A stretch of DNA of 59,692 nucleotides from the NCBI GenBank assembly GCA_035639875.1, contig DASQXE010000028.1, positions 1 through 59,692 on the forward strand. Reading direction: 5' to 3'. The notes under the pieces are model-generated. The model did no database searches and was not told where the DNA came from. It was given only the letters and a program-made list of their open reading frames with translations. The DNA comes from JAIBJP01 sp035639875. GTDB lineage: Bacteria > Actinomycetota > Thermoleophilia > Gaiellales > Gaiellaceae. Each line of letters opens with the position of its first letter. Position 1 is the stretch's first letter. This document shows positions 27,464 to 35,680 of the stretch, piece after piece. A program made the translations under genes and the position numbers.

Positions 27464-27895
27464 CTACTCGTGTCCCGCCACGGCGATCTTGTTTTCGGCG
27501 TGGCGCAACCGCTGTTCGGCGAGCCAGCGGTCGATGCCCTCCTCCCCCGCCTCCGCGCGCTCGAGCTGCGTTCTAGCCTCATCGGCCTCACGCCGAGCTT
27601 CGGACACGTCGATCTCCTCGGCGCGGACCGCATCGTCGACGAGCACGAGCGCGCGGTCCCGTTGCACCTTGAAGTAGCCGGGCCCGGCGGCGAACGACTG
27701 CCATTCGCCGCTCGCCTTCACACGAATTTCGCCCGCCTTGAGCATGGCGACGAGCGGGGCGTGTCGGGCCAACACTCCGATCTCGCCGGCGGCGCCCGGG
27801 ACGATGAGCATTTGCGCCTCGCCTTCGAAAACGCTTCCCTCCGGCGTCACGACGGAGAGATCGAACGTCTTTTGGCCGTTCTCGGTCGCGGCCAC
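27464..27895 (-). CDS. atpC: F1Fo ATP synthase epsilon subunit
   Basis: The 143-residue protein has the N-terminal beta-sandwich (FDLSVVTPEGSVFEGEAQML, GEIGVLARHAPLVAML) and the C-terminal helical part (DVSEARREADEARTQLERAE) that can inhibit the rotor. It is the last gene of the ATP synthase set and begins 3 nt after atpD. The methionine-synthase pair lies downstream. Confidence 0.95.
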   Translation of the reverse strand: MAATENGQKTFDLSVVTPEGSVFEGEAQMLIVPGAAGEIGVLARHAPLVAMLKAGEIRVKASGEWQSFAAGPGYFKVQRDRALVLVDDAVRAEEIDVSEARREADEARTQLERAEAGEEGIDRWLAEQRLRHAENKIAVAGHE

Positions 27896-27898
27896 GCT

Positions 27899-29416
27899 TT
27901 ATGAAGAGACGCCGGCGGGCTCAGCCTCCGGCTCGGGCTCCGGCTCGACCTCGCCTTCAGGCTGTGGCTCCGGCTCCGGTTCGGGCTCCTCCTCGCCGGC
28001 CATTTGCTTGGCCTGCTCCACCGCCTCTTCGATCGTCCCCACCATGTAGAAGGCCTGCTCGGGCAGATCGTCGTGCTTGCCGGCGATGATCTCCCCGAAG
28101 CCGCGGATCGTGTCCTCGACCTCGACGTACTTCCCGGGCCGCCCCGTAAATGCCTCGGCGACGAACATCGGCTGGGAGAGGAAGCGCTCGATCTTGCGCG
28201 CCCGCTGGACGACGAGCTTGTCCTCGTCGGAGAGCTCGTCCATGCCCAGGATGGCGATGATGTCCTGCAGGTCCTTGTAGCGCTGGAGGATCTCCTGCAC
28301 GCGCGTGGCTGTCTCGTAGTGCTCGTCGGAGACGATGCCCGGCTGGAGCGCGCGCGAGAACGAATCGAGCGGGTCGATCGCCGGATAGATCGCCTTCTCG
28401 GAGATCGAGCGGGAGAGAACAATGAAAGCGTCGAGGTGGGCGAACGTGTTCGCGGGCGCCGGATCGGTGAGGTCGTCGGCCGGCACGTAGATCGCCTGCA
28501 CCGACGTGACAGAGCCCTTGCGCGTCGACGTGATCCGCTCCTGCAGCTGGCCCATCTCGGTCGCCAGCGTCGGCTGGTAGCCCACGGCCGAGGGCATGCG
28601 GCCGAGGAGCGCCGAGACCTCGGAGCCCGCCTGCACGAAGCGGAAGATGTTGTCGATGAAGAGAAGCGTGTCGCGGCCCTCGTCGCGGAAGTACTCCGCC
28701 ATCGTGAGGCCGGAGAGGCCGACGCGAAGGCGCGCCCCCGGTGGTTCGTTCATCTGTCCGAAGACGAGCGCCGTCTTGTCGATCACCTTGGAGTCGGTCA
28801 TCTCGAGCCACAGGTCGTTCCCCTCGCGCGAGCGCTCGCCTACGCCTGCGAAGACCGAATAGCCGCCGTGCTCCTGGGCGACGTTGCGGATGAGCTCCTG
28901 GATGAGGACGGTCTTGCCGAGACCGGCGCCGCCGAAGAGGCCCACCTTCCCGCCCTTCACGAAGGGGGCGATGAGGTCGATGACCTTGATCCCCGTGTTG
29001 AAGACCTCGATCGTCGGCTCGAGGTCCTCGAACGCGGGAGCGGGCCTGTGGATCGGCCAGCGCTCCTTCGCCTCCACGTCCTCGAGCTCGTCGATGGGCT
29101 CCCCGAGGACGTTGAAGATCCGTCCTAGCGTGGGCTGCCCGACCGGGACGGAGATCGGCGCGCCCGTGTCCTCGACGTCCATCCCGCGCGCGAGCCCGTC
29201 TGTCGAGTCCATGGCAACCGCGCGCACGCGGTCGTTTCCCAGATGCTGCTGCACCTCGGCGACGAGATCGACGGCCGGCCGGCCGTCCGTCTCCGGGACG
29301 GTGATGCGGAGCGCGTGGAAGATCTCGGGCAGCTTCTCGTGGAAGACCGCGTCCACAACGACGCCTCTGATCTCGACGATCTTGCCGACGTTGTTTTTCG
29401 TCTTTTGTTCGGCCAT
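27899..29416 (-). CDS. atpD: F1Fo ATP synthase beta subunit with acidic Glu-Pro C-terminal tail
   Basis: The catalytic F1 subunit has Walker A GGAGLGKTV, the catalytic Glu in GVGERSREGNDLW and a DELSDED lever. It is about 505 residues long, with roughly 35 extra residues after KQMAGEEE, almost all Glu, Pro, Ala and Val (EPEPEPEPQPEGEVEPEPEP). Beta subunits normally end near the helix before this tail. ATG at 29416 matches the family start MAEQKTKNNVGKIVEI. Unusually, atpG is not next to it: 7.2 kb of other genes intervene. Confidence 0.97.
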   Translation of the reverse strand: MAEQKTKNNVGKIVEIRGVVVDAVFHEKLPEIFHALRITVPETDGRPAVDLVAEVQQHLGNDRVRAVAMDSTDGLARGMDVEDTGAPISVPVGQPTLGRIFNVLGEPIDELEDVEAKERWPIHRPAPAFEDLEPTIEVFNTGIKVIDLIAPFVKGGKVGLFGGAGLGKTVLIQELIRNVAQEHGGYSVFAGVGERSREGNDLWLEMTDSKVIDKTALVFGQMNEPPGARLRVGLSGLTMAEYFRDEGRDTLLFIDNIFRFVQAGSEVSALLGRMPSAVGYQPTLATEMGQLQERITSTRKGSVTSVQAIYVPADDLTDPAPANTFAHLDAFIVLSRSISEKAIYPAIDPLDSFSRALQPGIVSDEHYETATRVQEILQRYKDLQDIIAILGMDELSDEDKLVVQRARKIERFLSQPMFVAEAFTGRPGKYVEVEDTIRGFGEIIAGKHDDLPEQAFYMVGTIEEAVEQAKQMAGEEEPEPEPEPQPEGEVEPEPEPEAEPAGVSS

Positions 29417-29459
29417 TCGACTCTGTAGCCCCCGCCGGGCCAGTCTACCCAAGCAGCTT

Positions 29460-29486
29460 CGCGGAAAGTGCGCAGCACTTTCCGCG
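29460..29486 (-). terminator. Perfect hairpin between the zinc-finger gene and atpD
   Basis: CGCGGAAAGTGC (29460-29471) and GCACTTTCCGCG (29475-29486) are perfect 12-bp complements with a 3-nt loop. It lies 5 bp after the zinc-finger gene stop and 43 bp before atpD. It probably ends the opp transcript. A TAGACT -10-like box on the atpD side, near 29442, could restart transcription. Confidence 0.6.
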
Positions 29487-29491
29487 ATTAG

Positions 29492-29971
29492 TTAGATGAT
29501 TCCCTCGGAGGGGCCGCCGCGCTCGCTCGGCGCCACGCGTTGGACGCGCTCTCCACGCGGAAGCTGCCGAAGCTGCTTGAGGTCGTTCGTGAGCAGGCTG
29601 ACCTGCGGGGCGGGCTTCTGGGGATGAGTAGCCGGCCCCTGGAGGGTCGAGCCGACGACGCTGCCCGCGGCCGCGGCGACGGCGATCGCGGCCACGGCGA
29701 GCCGCCGTCCGAGCGGGAAGCGCGCGAAAACACGCTCCGGCACCCTGAAGCGCACGCTCGGCGCTTCCTCGGGAGCCGCGCGCAGCATCTCGGTCGTCGA
29801 GCGGAGGCGGGCGTCGAACGCACGGCAGGCGCCGCACCCCAAGAGATGCTTCTCGAGCAGGGCTTCCTCGAGCTCGGAGAGCTCGCCGTCAGCGCGTACG
29901 GACGACCACTGCCGCGCGCGGTCGCAGCGGCCGCTCGGTGCTGGACGCGGCATTTCGCCAGCCATATCCAC
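29492..29971 (-). CDS. Anti-sigma-type zinc-finger (zf-HC2) membrane protein
   Basis: The 159-residue protein has an N-terminal zinc-binding module (LEKHLLGCGACRAF, an H-x3-C-x2-C pattern) and a single membrane helix near residues 90-108 (LAVAAIAVAAAAGSVVG). A Lys/Gln/Arg-rich outer tail follows. This is the plan of group IV anti-sigma factors, but no sigma-factor gene is in the window. It is the last gene of the opp insertion before atpD. A scaffold or sensor role is equally possible. Confidence 0.75.
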   Translation of the reverse strand: MDMAGEMPRPAPSGRCDRARQWSSVRADGELSELEEALLEKHLLGCGACRAFDARLRSTTEMLRAAPEEAPSVRFRVPERVFARFPLGRRLAVAAIAVAAAAGSVVGSTLQGPATHPQKPAPQVSLLTNDLKQLRQLPRGERVQRVAPSERGGPSEGII

Positions 29972-29995
29972 TCTGACGATAGCTCAGCAGAGAGG

Positions 29996-30889
29996 TTAGG
30001 AAAGGGCTTCGGCGTCGGCCGTGATGCGCTCGAGCTTCAGCCTGGCGCGCTCGGCCTTGCGTTCGCGCTGGCGCCTCGGATCGGGAACGGGCACGGCCGT
30101 GAAGAGCGCCTTCGTGTACTCGTCCTTGGGATTGGTGTACACCTGATCCGCCCGCCCGATCTCGACGAGCTTGCCCTGATTCATGACCGCGATCCGGTCG
30201 CTCATCGTCCGCACGACGGCAAGGTCGTGCGAGATGAAGAGGTACGTGAGCCCGAAGTCGCGCTGCAGGTCCTTCAGCAGGTTGAGGATCTGCGCCTGAA
30301 TCGAGACGTCGAGCGCCGACACCGGCTCGTCGCAGACGATCAGCTTCGGGTTGAGGGCGAGCGCGCGTGCGATGCCGATGCGCTGGCGCTGCCCGCCGGA
30401 GAACTCGTGCGGGTAGCGGTTGGTGAAGTTCGGGTTGAAGCCGACGATGTCGAGCAGGCGGCGCACGGTTTCCTGGCGGCTGCGCCGCGTTCCGATGCCG
30501 TGCACCTCGAGCGGCTCGCTGACGATGTTCCCCACCGTCATGCGCGGATCGAGCGACGCATACGGATCCTGAAAGACGATCTGCATCTCGCGGCGCATCC
30601 TCCGCAGCTCCTCACGGCCGATTTCCGTCAGCTCCTTGCCCATGAACCGGATCGACCCCGAGGTCGGCTTGAGCAGCTGGAGGATGCAGTAGCCAGTCGT
30701 CGACTTGCCGGAGCCCGACTCTCCGACGAGCCCGAGCGTCTCGCCCTCGGCGATCTCGAATGTGACGCCGTCGACGGCCCTCACTTCCCCGACCGTGCGC
30801 TCGATGAGGACTCCCTTCCGGATCGGGAAGTGCTTGGCGAGATCCCGAACCGAGAGTAGCGCGCCGTTCTGGCCCGCGTCGACGCTCAC
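29996..30889 (-). CDS. oppF: Oligopeptide/dipeptide ABC transporter ATP-binding protein (OppF/DppF)
   Basis: The 297-residue ATPase has Walker A GESGSGKST, Q-loop FQDPYASLDPRMTVG, signature FSGGQRQRIGIARA and Walker B LIVCDEPVSALD. The C-terminal TKALFTAVPVPDPRRQ matches the oligopeptide/dipeptide C-terminal domain. It powers peptide import with OppD. Its GTG overlaps the oppD stop (GTGA). The usual Cys cluster of the C-terminal iron-sulfur type is absent here. Confidence 0.94.
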   Translation of the reverse strand: MSVDAGQNGALLSVRDLAKHFPIRKGVLIERTVGEVRAVDGVTFEIAEGETLGLVGESGSGKSTTGYCILQLLKPTSGSIRFMGKELTEIGREELRRMRREMQIVFQDPYASLDPRMTVGNIVSEPLEVHGIGTRRSRQETVRRLLDIVGFNPNFTNRYPHEFSGGQRQRIGIARALALNPKLIVCDEPVSALDVSIQAQILNLLKDLQRDFGLTYLFISHDLAVVRTMSDRIAVMNQGKLVEIGRADQVYTNPKDEYTKALFTAVPVPDPRRQRERKAERARLKLERITADAEALS

Positions 30890-31905
30890 GCCTCCACCTT
30901 CTCGCGCTCGCCGGCGCGCTCGCTCGTGGGGTGCGCGGTCCGCACCAGATGGCCGGGTCGAATCTCACGCAGCTCGGGCTGGACTCGCGTGCAGGAATCC
31001 TCGTAGTGCGAGAACGGGCACCTGGCCGCGAAGCGGCAGGCTTCGGGCGGGTTGATGAGGTCCGGCGGGCGGCCGGGAATCGACGTCAGTCTCCCCTCAC
31101 GGATCTCCTGCTCGTCGCCTTCGAGCTGCGGCAGGGCACCGAGCAGCGCCTCCGTGTACGGGTGCTCGGGATGATCGAAGAGCTCGAGCGAGTTCGTGTA
31201 CTCGACGATCTGACCCGCGTACATCACCGCGATGTCGTCCGCGGTCTCGGCGACGACACCCATGTCGTGCGTGATCAGGATCATCGCCATCTCGTGCTCG
31301 CGCCGCAGCTCGTCGAGGAGGTCGAGGATCTGCGCCTGGATCGTCACGTCCAGGGCCGTGGTGGGCTCGTCCGCGATCAGGAGCCTGGGGTTGCACGAGA
31401 GCGCGATCGCGATCATGACCCGCTGGCGCATGCCGCCGGAGAAGCGGTGCGGATAGTCGTCGAGCCGCTCCGCCGCCCGCGGGATCCGGACCTCCTCCAG
31501 GAGCTCGATCGCGCGTTTCCGCGCCTCGGCCTTCGGCGTGTCGAAATGGCGTTCGAGCGTCTCCGTGATCTGCGTCCCGATCTTGATCGTCGGGTTGAGC
31601 GACGTCATCGGGTCCTGGAAGATCATCGCGATCTGACGTCCGCGCACGTCCTGCATGTGGCGGTCGTTCAGCTGGGAGATGTTCTTCCCGTCGAATAGCA
31701 CCTGACCGCCGACGATCTTCGCCGGCGGCTTTGGAATGAGGCCCATGATCGAGAGTGCCGTGACCGATTTGCCGCAGCCCGACTCGCCGACGATGCCAAG
31801 GGTCTGGCCCTTTTCGACGTCGAAGCTCACGCCGTCCACGGCCTGCACGACGCCTTCGCGCGTGTAGAAGTACGTCTTGAGGTCCCTGACCTCGAGGAGG
31901 GCCAT
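30886..31905 (-). CDS. oppD: Oligopeptide/dipeptide ABC transporter ATP-binding protein (OppD/DppD)
   Basis: The 339-residue ATPase has Walker A GESGCGKSV, Q-loop FQDPMTSLNPTIKIG, signature FSGGMRQRVMIAIAL and Walker B LLIADEPTTALD. The C-terminal domain has the ACRFAARCPFSHYEDSC cysteine pattern found in OppD/DppD. ATG 31905 follows the oppC stop by 2 nt and begins MALLEVRDLKTYF; longer upstream readings run into oppC. Confidence 0.95.
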   Translation of the reverse strand: MALLEVRDLKTYFYTREGVVQAVDGVSFDVEKGQTLGIVGESGCGKSVTALSIMGLIPKPPAKIVGGQVLFDGKNISQLNDRHMQDVRGRQIAMIFQDPMTSLNPTIKIGTQITETLERHFDTPKAEARKRAIELLEEVRIPRAAERLDDYPHRFSGGMRQRVMIAIALSCNPRLLIADEPTTALDVTIQAQILDLLDELRREHEMAMILITHDMGVVAETADDIAVMYAGQIVEYTNSLELFDHPEHPYTEALLGALPQLEGDEQEIREGRLTSIPGRPPDLINPPEACRFAARCPFSHYEDSCTRVQPELREIRPGHLVRTAHPTSERAGEREKVEA

Positions 31906-31907
31906 CG

Positions 31908-32888
31908 CTACTTCGTCTCGCGTGTTCTCGGGTCGAGCGCGTCGCGGAGGCCGTCCGCGATGAAGTTCGCGCAGAGGACGAGCAGCGCGATCGCGAGGCT
32001 CGGAATGAAAAGCACCTCCGGATGGAGGCGAAATGCGTCTCGGCCGTCCTGCGCCATCGAGCCCCACGACGCCGTGGGCGGGTTGATGCCGAGCCCGATG
32101 AAGCTGAGGAACGCCTCGCCGAGGACGACGTTCGGCAGCTCGAGGAAGATGGCAATGACCAGTACGCCGAGCGTGTTCGGCAGCAGGTGCCGTATGAGAA
32201 TTCGGTACCAGCGCGCGCCGACCGCACGCGCCGCGCGCACGTAGTCGTTCTCCTTCAGGGTGATGATCTGGCCGCGCACGATTCGCGCCGAGGTAAACCA
32301 GCTCGCGATCGTGAGCGCGATCGTCATCGAGAGGAAGTTCTGCGTCCCGATGATCGCGAGCGTGATGATCGCGAACGGCAGGTACGGCAGGCCGTACAGC
32401 GCGTCGAGGAAGCGCATCATCGCGTTGTCGAGCTTCCCACCGGCGAAGCCTGCGACCGAGCCGTACACGACGCCGATGACAAGGATGAAGAACGTTGCGG
32501 CGAATCCGATCGCGATCGAGATCTGGCCGCCGACTGCCGTCCGCGCGAAGAGGTCGCGCCCGAACTTGTCCGTCGAAAGTGGATGGTCGAGGCTAAAACC
32601 GGCGTAGGACTGCGAGAAATCGACGTGGTTCGGGTCGTAGTCCTTGATCGATGTCCAGATGCCCGGAATCTTCCAGAAGCCGGGGATCAGGAGGCAGTAG
32701 AGGACGACGAGTAGGAAGAGCGACGCTGCGACGACCGCCCCCTTGTTGCGGACGTAGCGGTACCAGGCGTCCTTCCAGAGGCTCGCCTGTGCGATCGGCG
32801 CGCCAGCGCTCGGCTCTTCGACCGCGACTCCCGCTCCGACGGCGGGGGGCGCAGTCGGTAGAGCTGCCTCGCGGCGATCGACGGCCAC
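31908..32888 (-). CDS. oppC: Oligopeptide/dipeptide ABC transporter permease (OppC/DppC)
   Basis: The 326-residue permease has a cytoplasmic N-terminus, a first helix (about 38-58, GAVVAASLFLLVVLYCLLIPG) and five helices in the transport core. The EAA-loop, KENDYVRAARAVGARWYRILIRH, contacts the ATPases. The C-terminus ends DALDPRTRETK, typical of this family. It sits directly after oppB and before oppD. Confidence 0.95.
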   Translation of the reverse strand: MAVDRREAALPTAPPAVGAGVAVEEPSAGAPIAQASLWKDAWYRYVRNKGAVVAASLFLLVVLYCLLIPGFWKIPGIWTSIKDYDPNHVDFSQSYAGFSLDHPLSTDKFGRDLFARTAVGGQISIAIGFAATFFILVIGVVYGSVAGFAGGKLDNAMMRFLDALYGLPYLPFAIITLAIIGTQNFLSMTIALTIASWFTSARIVRGQIITLKENDYVRAARAVGARWYRILIRHLLPNTLGVLVIAIFLELPNVVLGEAFLSFIGLGINPPTASWGSMAQDGRDAFRLHPEVLFIPSLAIALLVLCANFIADGLRDALDPRTRETK

Positions 32889-32891
32889 TTG

Positions 32892-33830
32892 CTACCTCGC
32901 TTCGCGCGTCCGCGGGTCGAGGACGCCGTACATGATGTCCACGAACAGGTTCGCGATCACGATGATGATCGAGGTCAGCACCGTGATGCCCATCACGACC
33001 GAGTAGTCACGGTTGGACACCGAGTTGATGAAGTAGCGGCCGATGCCGGGGATCGAGAAGATGAACTCGATCACGAACGTGCCCGTGATGATGAGGCCGA
33101 GGAGCGGCGCCGTGGCGGTCACTGCCGGGATGAGCGAGTTGCGCAGGACATGGAGGCCGATCACGCGCCGATAACGCAGCCCTTTGGCCTTCGCGGTGCG
33201 CACGTAGTCCTGCTGCATCGTCTCGAGCATCGCACCGCGCACGAGGCGGGCAAAGTAGGCCATCGGGAAGAGGCCGAGCGCGAAGGAGGGCAGGATGATC
33301 CGGTCGTCGAATTGCCAGAATCCGGCCGGCCATCCGTTCGTCGGCACCAGCCCCGCTTTCAGTCCGACGTAGTAGATGAGCAGCGTGGCGACGAAGAAGC
33401 TCGGTAAGGCAAAGCCGACGCTCGAGAACAACATCGCCCCGTAGTCGAATATCGAGTTCGGTTTCAGCGCCGCGAGTATTCCTGCCGGTACCCCGAACAG
33501 GATCGCCCAGAGATACGCCAGGATCCCGAGCTTGAGCGAGCGCGGGAAGCCGTCCTTCACGACATCGTTCACGGTCCTCGTCCGCTGGGACATCGACGGG
33601 CCGAGATCGAACGTGAAGACGCCCTTCACGTAGTAGGCGTACTGCGTATACCAGGGCTTATCCAGGTGGAACTTCCGCTCCAGGTTCGCCTGGATCGCCG
33701 GCGGGACGTTGCGCTCGGTGTGGCGGAACGGATTGCCCCCGATCTGCCGCATCATGAGGAACGTCATCAGGATGACCAGCAAAATCACCGGGATCGTCCA
33801 GACCACCCGGCGAATGATGAACGTGGTCAT
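32892..33830 (-). CDS. oppB: Oligopeptide/dipeptide ABC transporter permease (OppB/DppB)
   Basis: The 312-residue permease has six membrane segments, beginning FIIRRVVWTIPVILLVILMT. The EAA loop, METMQQDYVRTAKAKGLRYR, couples to OppD/F. It ends GVLDPRTREAR, matching OppC and typical of the family. A 96-bp gap with a hairpin separates it from oppA, which could raise oppA expression over the membrane genes. Confidence 0.95.
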   Translation of the reverse strand: MTTFIIRRVVWTIPVILLVILMTFLMMRQIGGNPFRHTERNVPPAIQANLERKFHLDKPWYTQYAYYVKGVFTFDLGPSMSQRTRTVNDVVKDGFPRSLKLGILAYLWAILFGVPAGILAALKPNSIFDYGAMLFSSVGFALPSFFVATLLIYYVGLKAGLVPTNGWPAGFWQFDDRIILPSFALGLFPMAYFARLVRGAMLETMQQDYVRTAKAKGLRYRRVIGLHVLRNSLIPAVTATAPLLGLIITGTFVIEFIFSIPGIGRYFINSVSNRDYSVVMGITVLTSIIIVIANLFVDIMYGVLDPRTREAR

Positions 33831-33874
33831 CTGTTCGAATCTTTACCCGTTTGGGCTCTCTTCGCAACGGGGGC

Positions 33875-33898
33875 GGCGGGACGCCTTGGCGCCCCGCC
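33875..33898 (-). terminator. Intra-operon hairpin between oppA and oppB
   Basis: GGCGGGACGCC and GGCGCCCCGCC pair over 11 positions with one mismatch and a 2-nt spacer. It lies after the oppA stop and before oppB. Such hairpins often stabilise the binding-protein mRNA or cause partial termination. Confidence 0.5.
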
Positions 33899-33926
33899 GT
33901 CCGCACGTCCGATTCGAGAAGGTCGC

Positions 33927-35588
33927 CTAGCTCGCCTTCACCACGACCTTGGTGAAGTCGATCTGATCGAGCGGGCTGATGAAGAACGAATCCTTCACCG
34001 ACTGCTTCTCGAGGTTGGGGTACGTGTACCAGTAGATCGGAGAGAGCGGCAGTGCGCCGTCCTGACCGAACAGCATTTGCTCGAGCTGACCGTAGACGTC
34101 ATACCGGGCGCTGTCGTCGGTCGTCGCCTTGGCCTTTGCGACGAGAGCATCGAAGTTCTTGTCGCAGTAGTTGGTGTTGTTGTTACCGGAGTCGCAGGTC
34201 CAGAGCTCGAGACCGTTGATCGCATCCGGGAAGTCGTAGATCCATCCGAGGCGATAGACGTCCACCGCGTTGTTCGGCGGCGGCCCGAGGAACTCGAGGT
34301 ACTGGGCCCACTCCTGCTGCTTCAGAGTGCTCTTGATGCCCAGCTGCTGCCACTGCGCCTGAACGGCCGTGGCGATCTCCTTGTGGCCCGGAGCGTCGTT
34401 GAAGAACAGGTTGATGTCCTTCTTCGGGCTCGCGGCCTGGGAGAGCTCGCTCTTGGCCTGATCGAGGTCGCCGTTCTCCGGCAGCCACGGGGAGTTGGGG
34501 TTGATCTGGTCGAACCCCGAGATCCCCTTGGGCGTGAAGCCCGTCGCCGGCAGCTGGTCCGCCTGGGCGATCTGATCGATGATCTGCCTGCGGTTGATGG
34601 CCAGCGAGAGGGCACGCCGCTCGTGGATGTCGGAGATGTTCTTCATGTTGAAGCCGTAGTAGTACGTCCCGAGCGACGGATACAGCTCGTACTCGGGCGT
34701 CGTCTTCAGGCGGGCGATCTCGTCCGGCGGGAGACCGGAGCCGTCGAGCGTGTCAACCTCGCCCGACTCGAACGCCTGCACCCTCGTCGTGCCGTCGACG
34801 ATGATCTTGCCGTTGATCGCCGTCAGCTTGACGTCCTTGGCGTCGCGCCAGTTCGGGTTTTTGACCAGGTCGATCTCGGCGTCGTGCTCCCACTTCTTCA
34901 GCATGAACGGGCCGTCAGTGACGATGTTCTGCGGCTCCGTCCACTTGTCGCCGAACTTCTCGACCGTCGCGCGATGCACGGCGAGGAACGAGTGGTGCGA
35001 CGCCTGCTGGATGAACCACGGCTGCGCCGAGGTCAGGTGGACGACGAGCGTGAAGTCGTCGGGCGCCTCGACGCCGACCTTGTCAGCCAGTGCGTCGCAG
35101 TTTTTCTCGCACGAGTTGTAGTCCTGCGCGCCGACGATCCCGTACAGCTGGTACGCGTAGTCGGCGGCAAGCTCGGGCGAGAGGGTTCGCTTCCACGAGT
35201 AGACGAAGTCACTCGCGGTGACCGGATCTCCGTTCGTCCACTTCCCGTCGTGGCTCAGATGGAAGGTAACGGTCTTCCCGTCCGCACTCACGTCCCAGCT
35301 CTCGGCGAGCGAGGGCTCGGCCTGGAGCGTGTCGGGGTTGAGCTTGACGAGCGGATCCATGATCGCCAGGAGCACGTTCGACGACGTCGTGTCAGTCGCG
35401 AGACCCGGGTCGAGCGACGGGGGCTCCGCGCCCCACGCGATGTTCAGCACTTGGTTGGCGGCCAGTCCGCCGCCGCCACCGCCCGTCGTGCCTCCCCCGC
35501 CTCCTCCGCCGCCGCCGCAACCCACGGCCGCCAGCGCGAAGGAGCCGAGGAGGCCCATGACGAGCAGAAGCAACTTCATTCTCCTCAC
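33927..35588 (-). CDS. oppA: Oligopeptide/dipeptide ABC transporter substrate-binding lipoprotein
   Basis: The 553-residue family-5 solute-binding protein has a lipoprotein signal (MKLLLLVMGLLGSFALA, lipobox AVGC near residue 24). A run of Gly residues follows the Cys and tethers it to the membrane. The family signature appears as LAESWDVSADGKTVTFHLS. A pair of Cys residues in YNSCEKNCDALA may form a disulfide. It captures peptides for OppBCDF. Either ATG (35588 or 35579) is possible. Confidence 0.94.
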   Translation of the reverse strand: MRRMKLLLLVMGLLGSFALAAVGCGGGGGGGGGTTGGGGGGLAANQVLNIAWGAEPPSLDPGLATDTTSSNVLLAIMDPLVKLNPDTLQAEPSLAESWDVSADGKTVTFHLSHDGKWTNGDPVTASDFVYSWKRTLSPELAADYAYQLYGIVGAQDYNSCEKNCDALADKVGVEAPDDFTLVVHLTSAQPWFIQQASHHSFLAVHRATVEKFGDKWTEPQNIVTDGPFMLKKWEHDAEIDLVKNPNWRDAKDVKLTAINGKIIVDGTTRVQAFESGEVDTLDGSGLPPDEIARLKTTPEYELYPSLGTYYYGFNMKNISDIHERRALSLAINRRQIIDQIAQADQLPATGFTPKGISGFDQINPNSPWLPENGDLDQAKSELSQAASPKKDINLFFNDAPGHKEIATAVQAQWQQLGIKSTLKQQEWAQYLEFLGPPPNNAVDVYRLGWIYDFPDAINGLELWTCDSGNNNTNYCDKNFDALVAKAKATTDDSARYDVYGQLEQMLFGQDGALPLSPIYWYTYPNLEKQSVKDSFFISPLDQIDFTKVVVKAS

Positions 35589-35606
35589 GTCTGCCCTCCT
35601 CTAACT

Positions 35607-35618
35607 GGGTACGTACCC
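35607..35618. promoter_or_regulatory. Palindrome GGGTACGTACCC upstream of oppA
   Basis: A perfect 12-bp palindrome lies 18 bp before the oppA start, between the kelch gene and oppA. It could be an operator for transporter control. No regulator gene is adjacent. Confidence 0.35.
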
Positions 35619-35647
35619 GGCCGCACGAAAACCTGGGCCGTGCGGCC
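35619..35647 (-). repeat. Hairpin between kelch gene and oppA
   Basis: GGCCGCAC (35619-35626) and GTGCGGCC (35640-35647) are perfect 8-bp arms around a 13-nt loop. On the minus strand it follows the kelch gene stop by about 33 bp. It could be a weak terminator, with the palindrome next to it belonging to a new oppA promoter. Confidence 0.4.
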
Positions 35648-35680
35648 ACGAATGCTTAGACGCATTCGAGCGGCGGAAAG

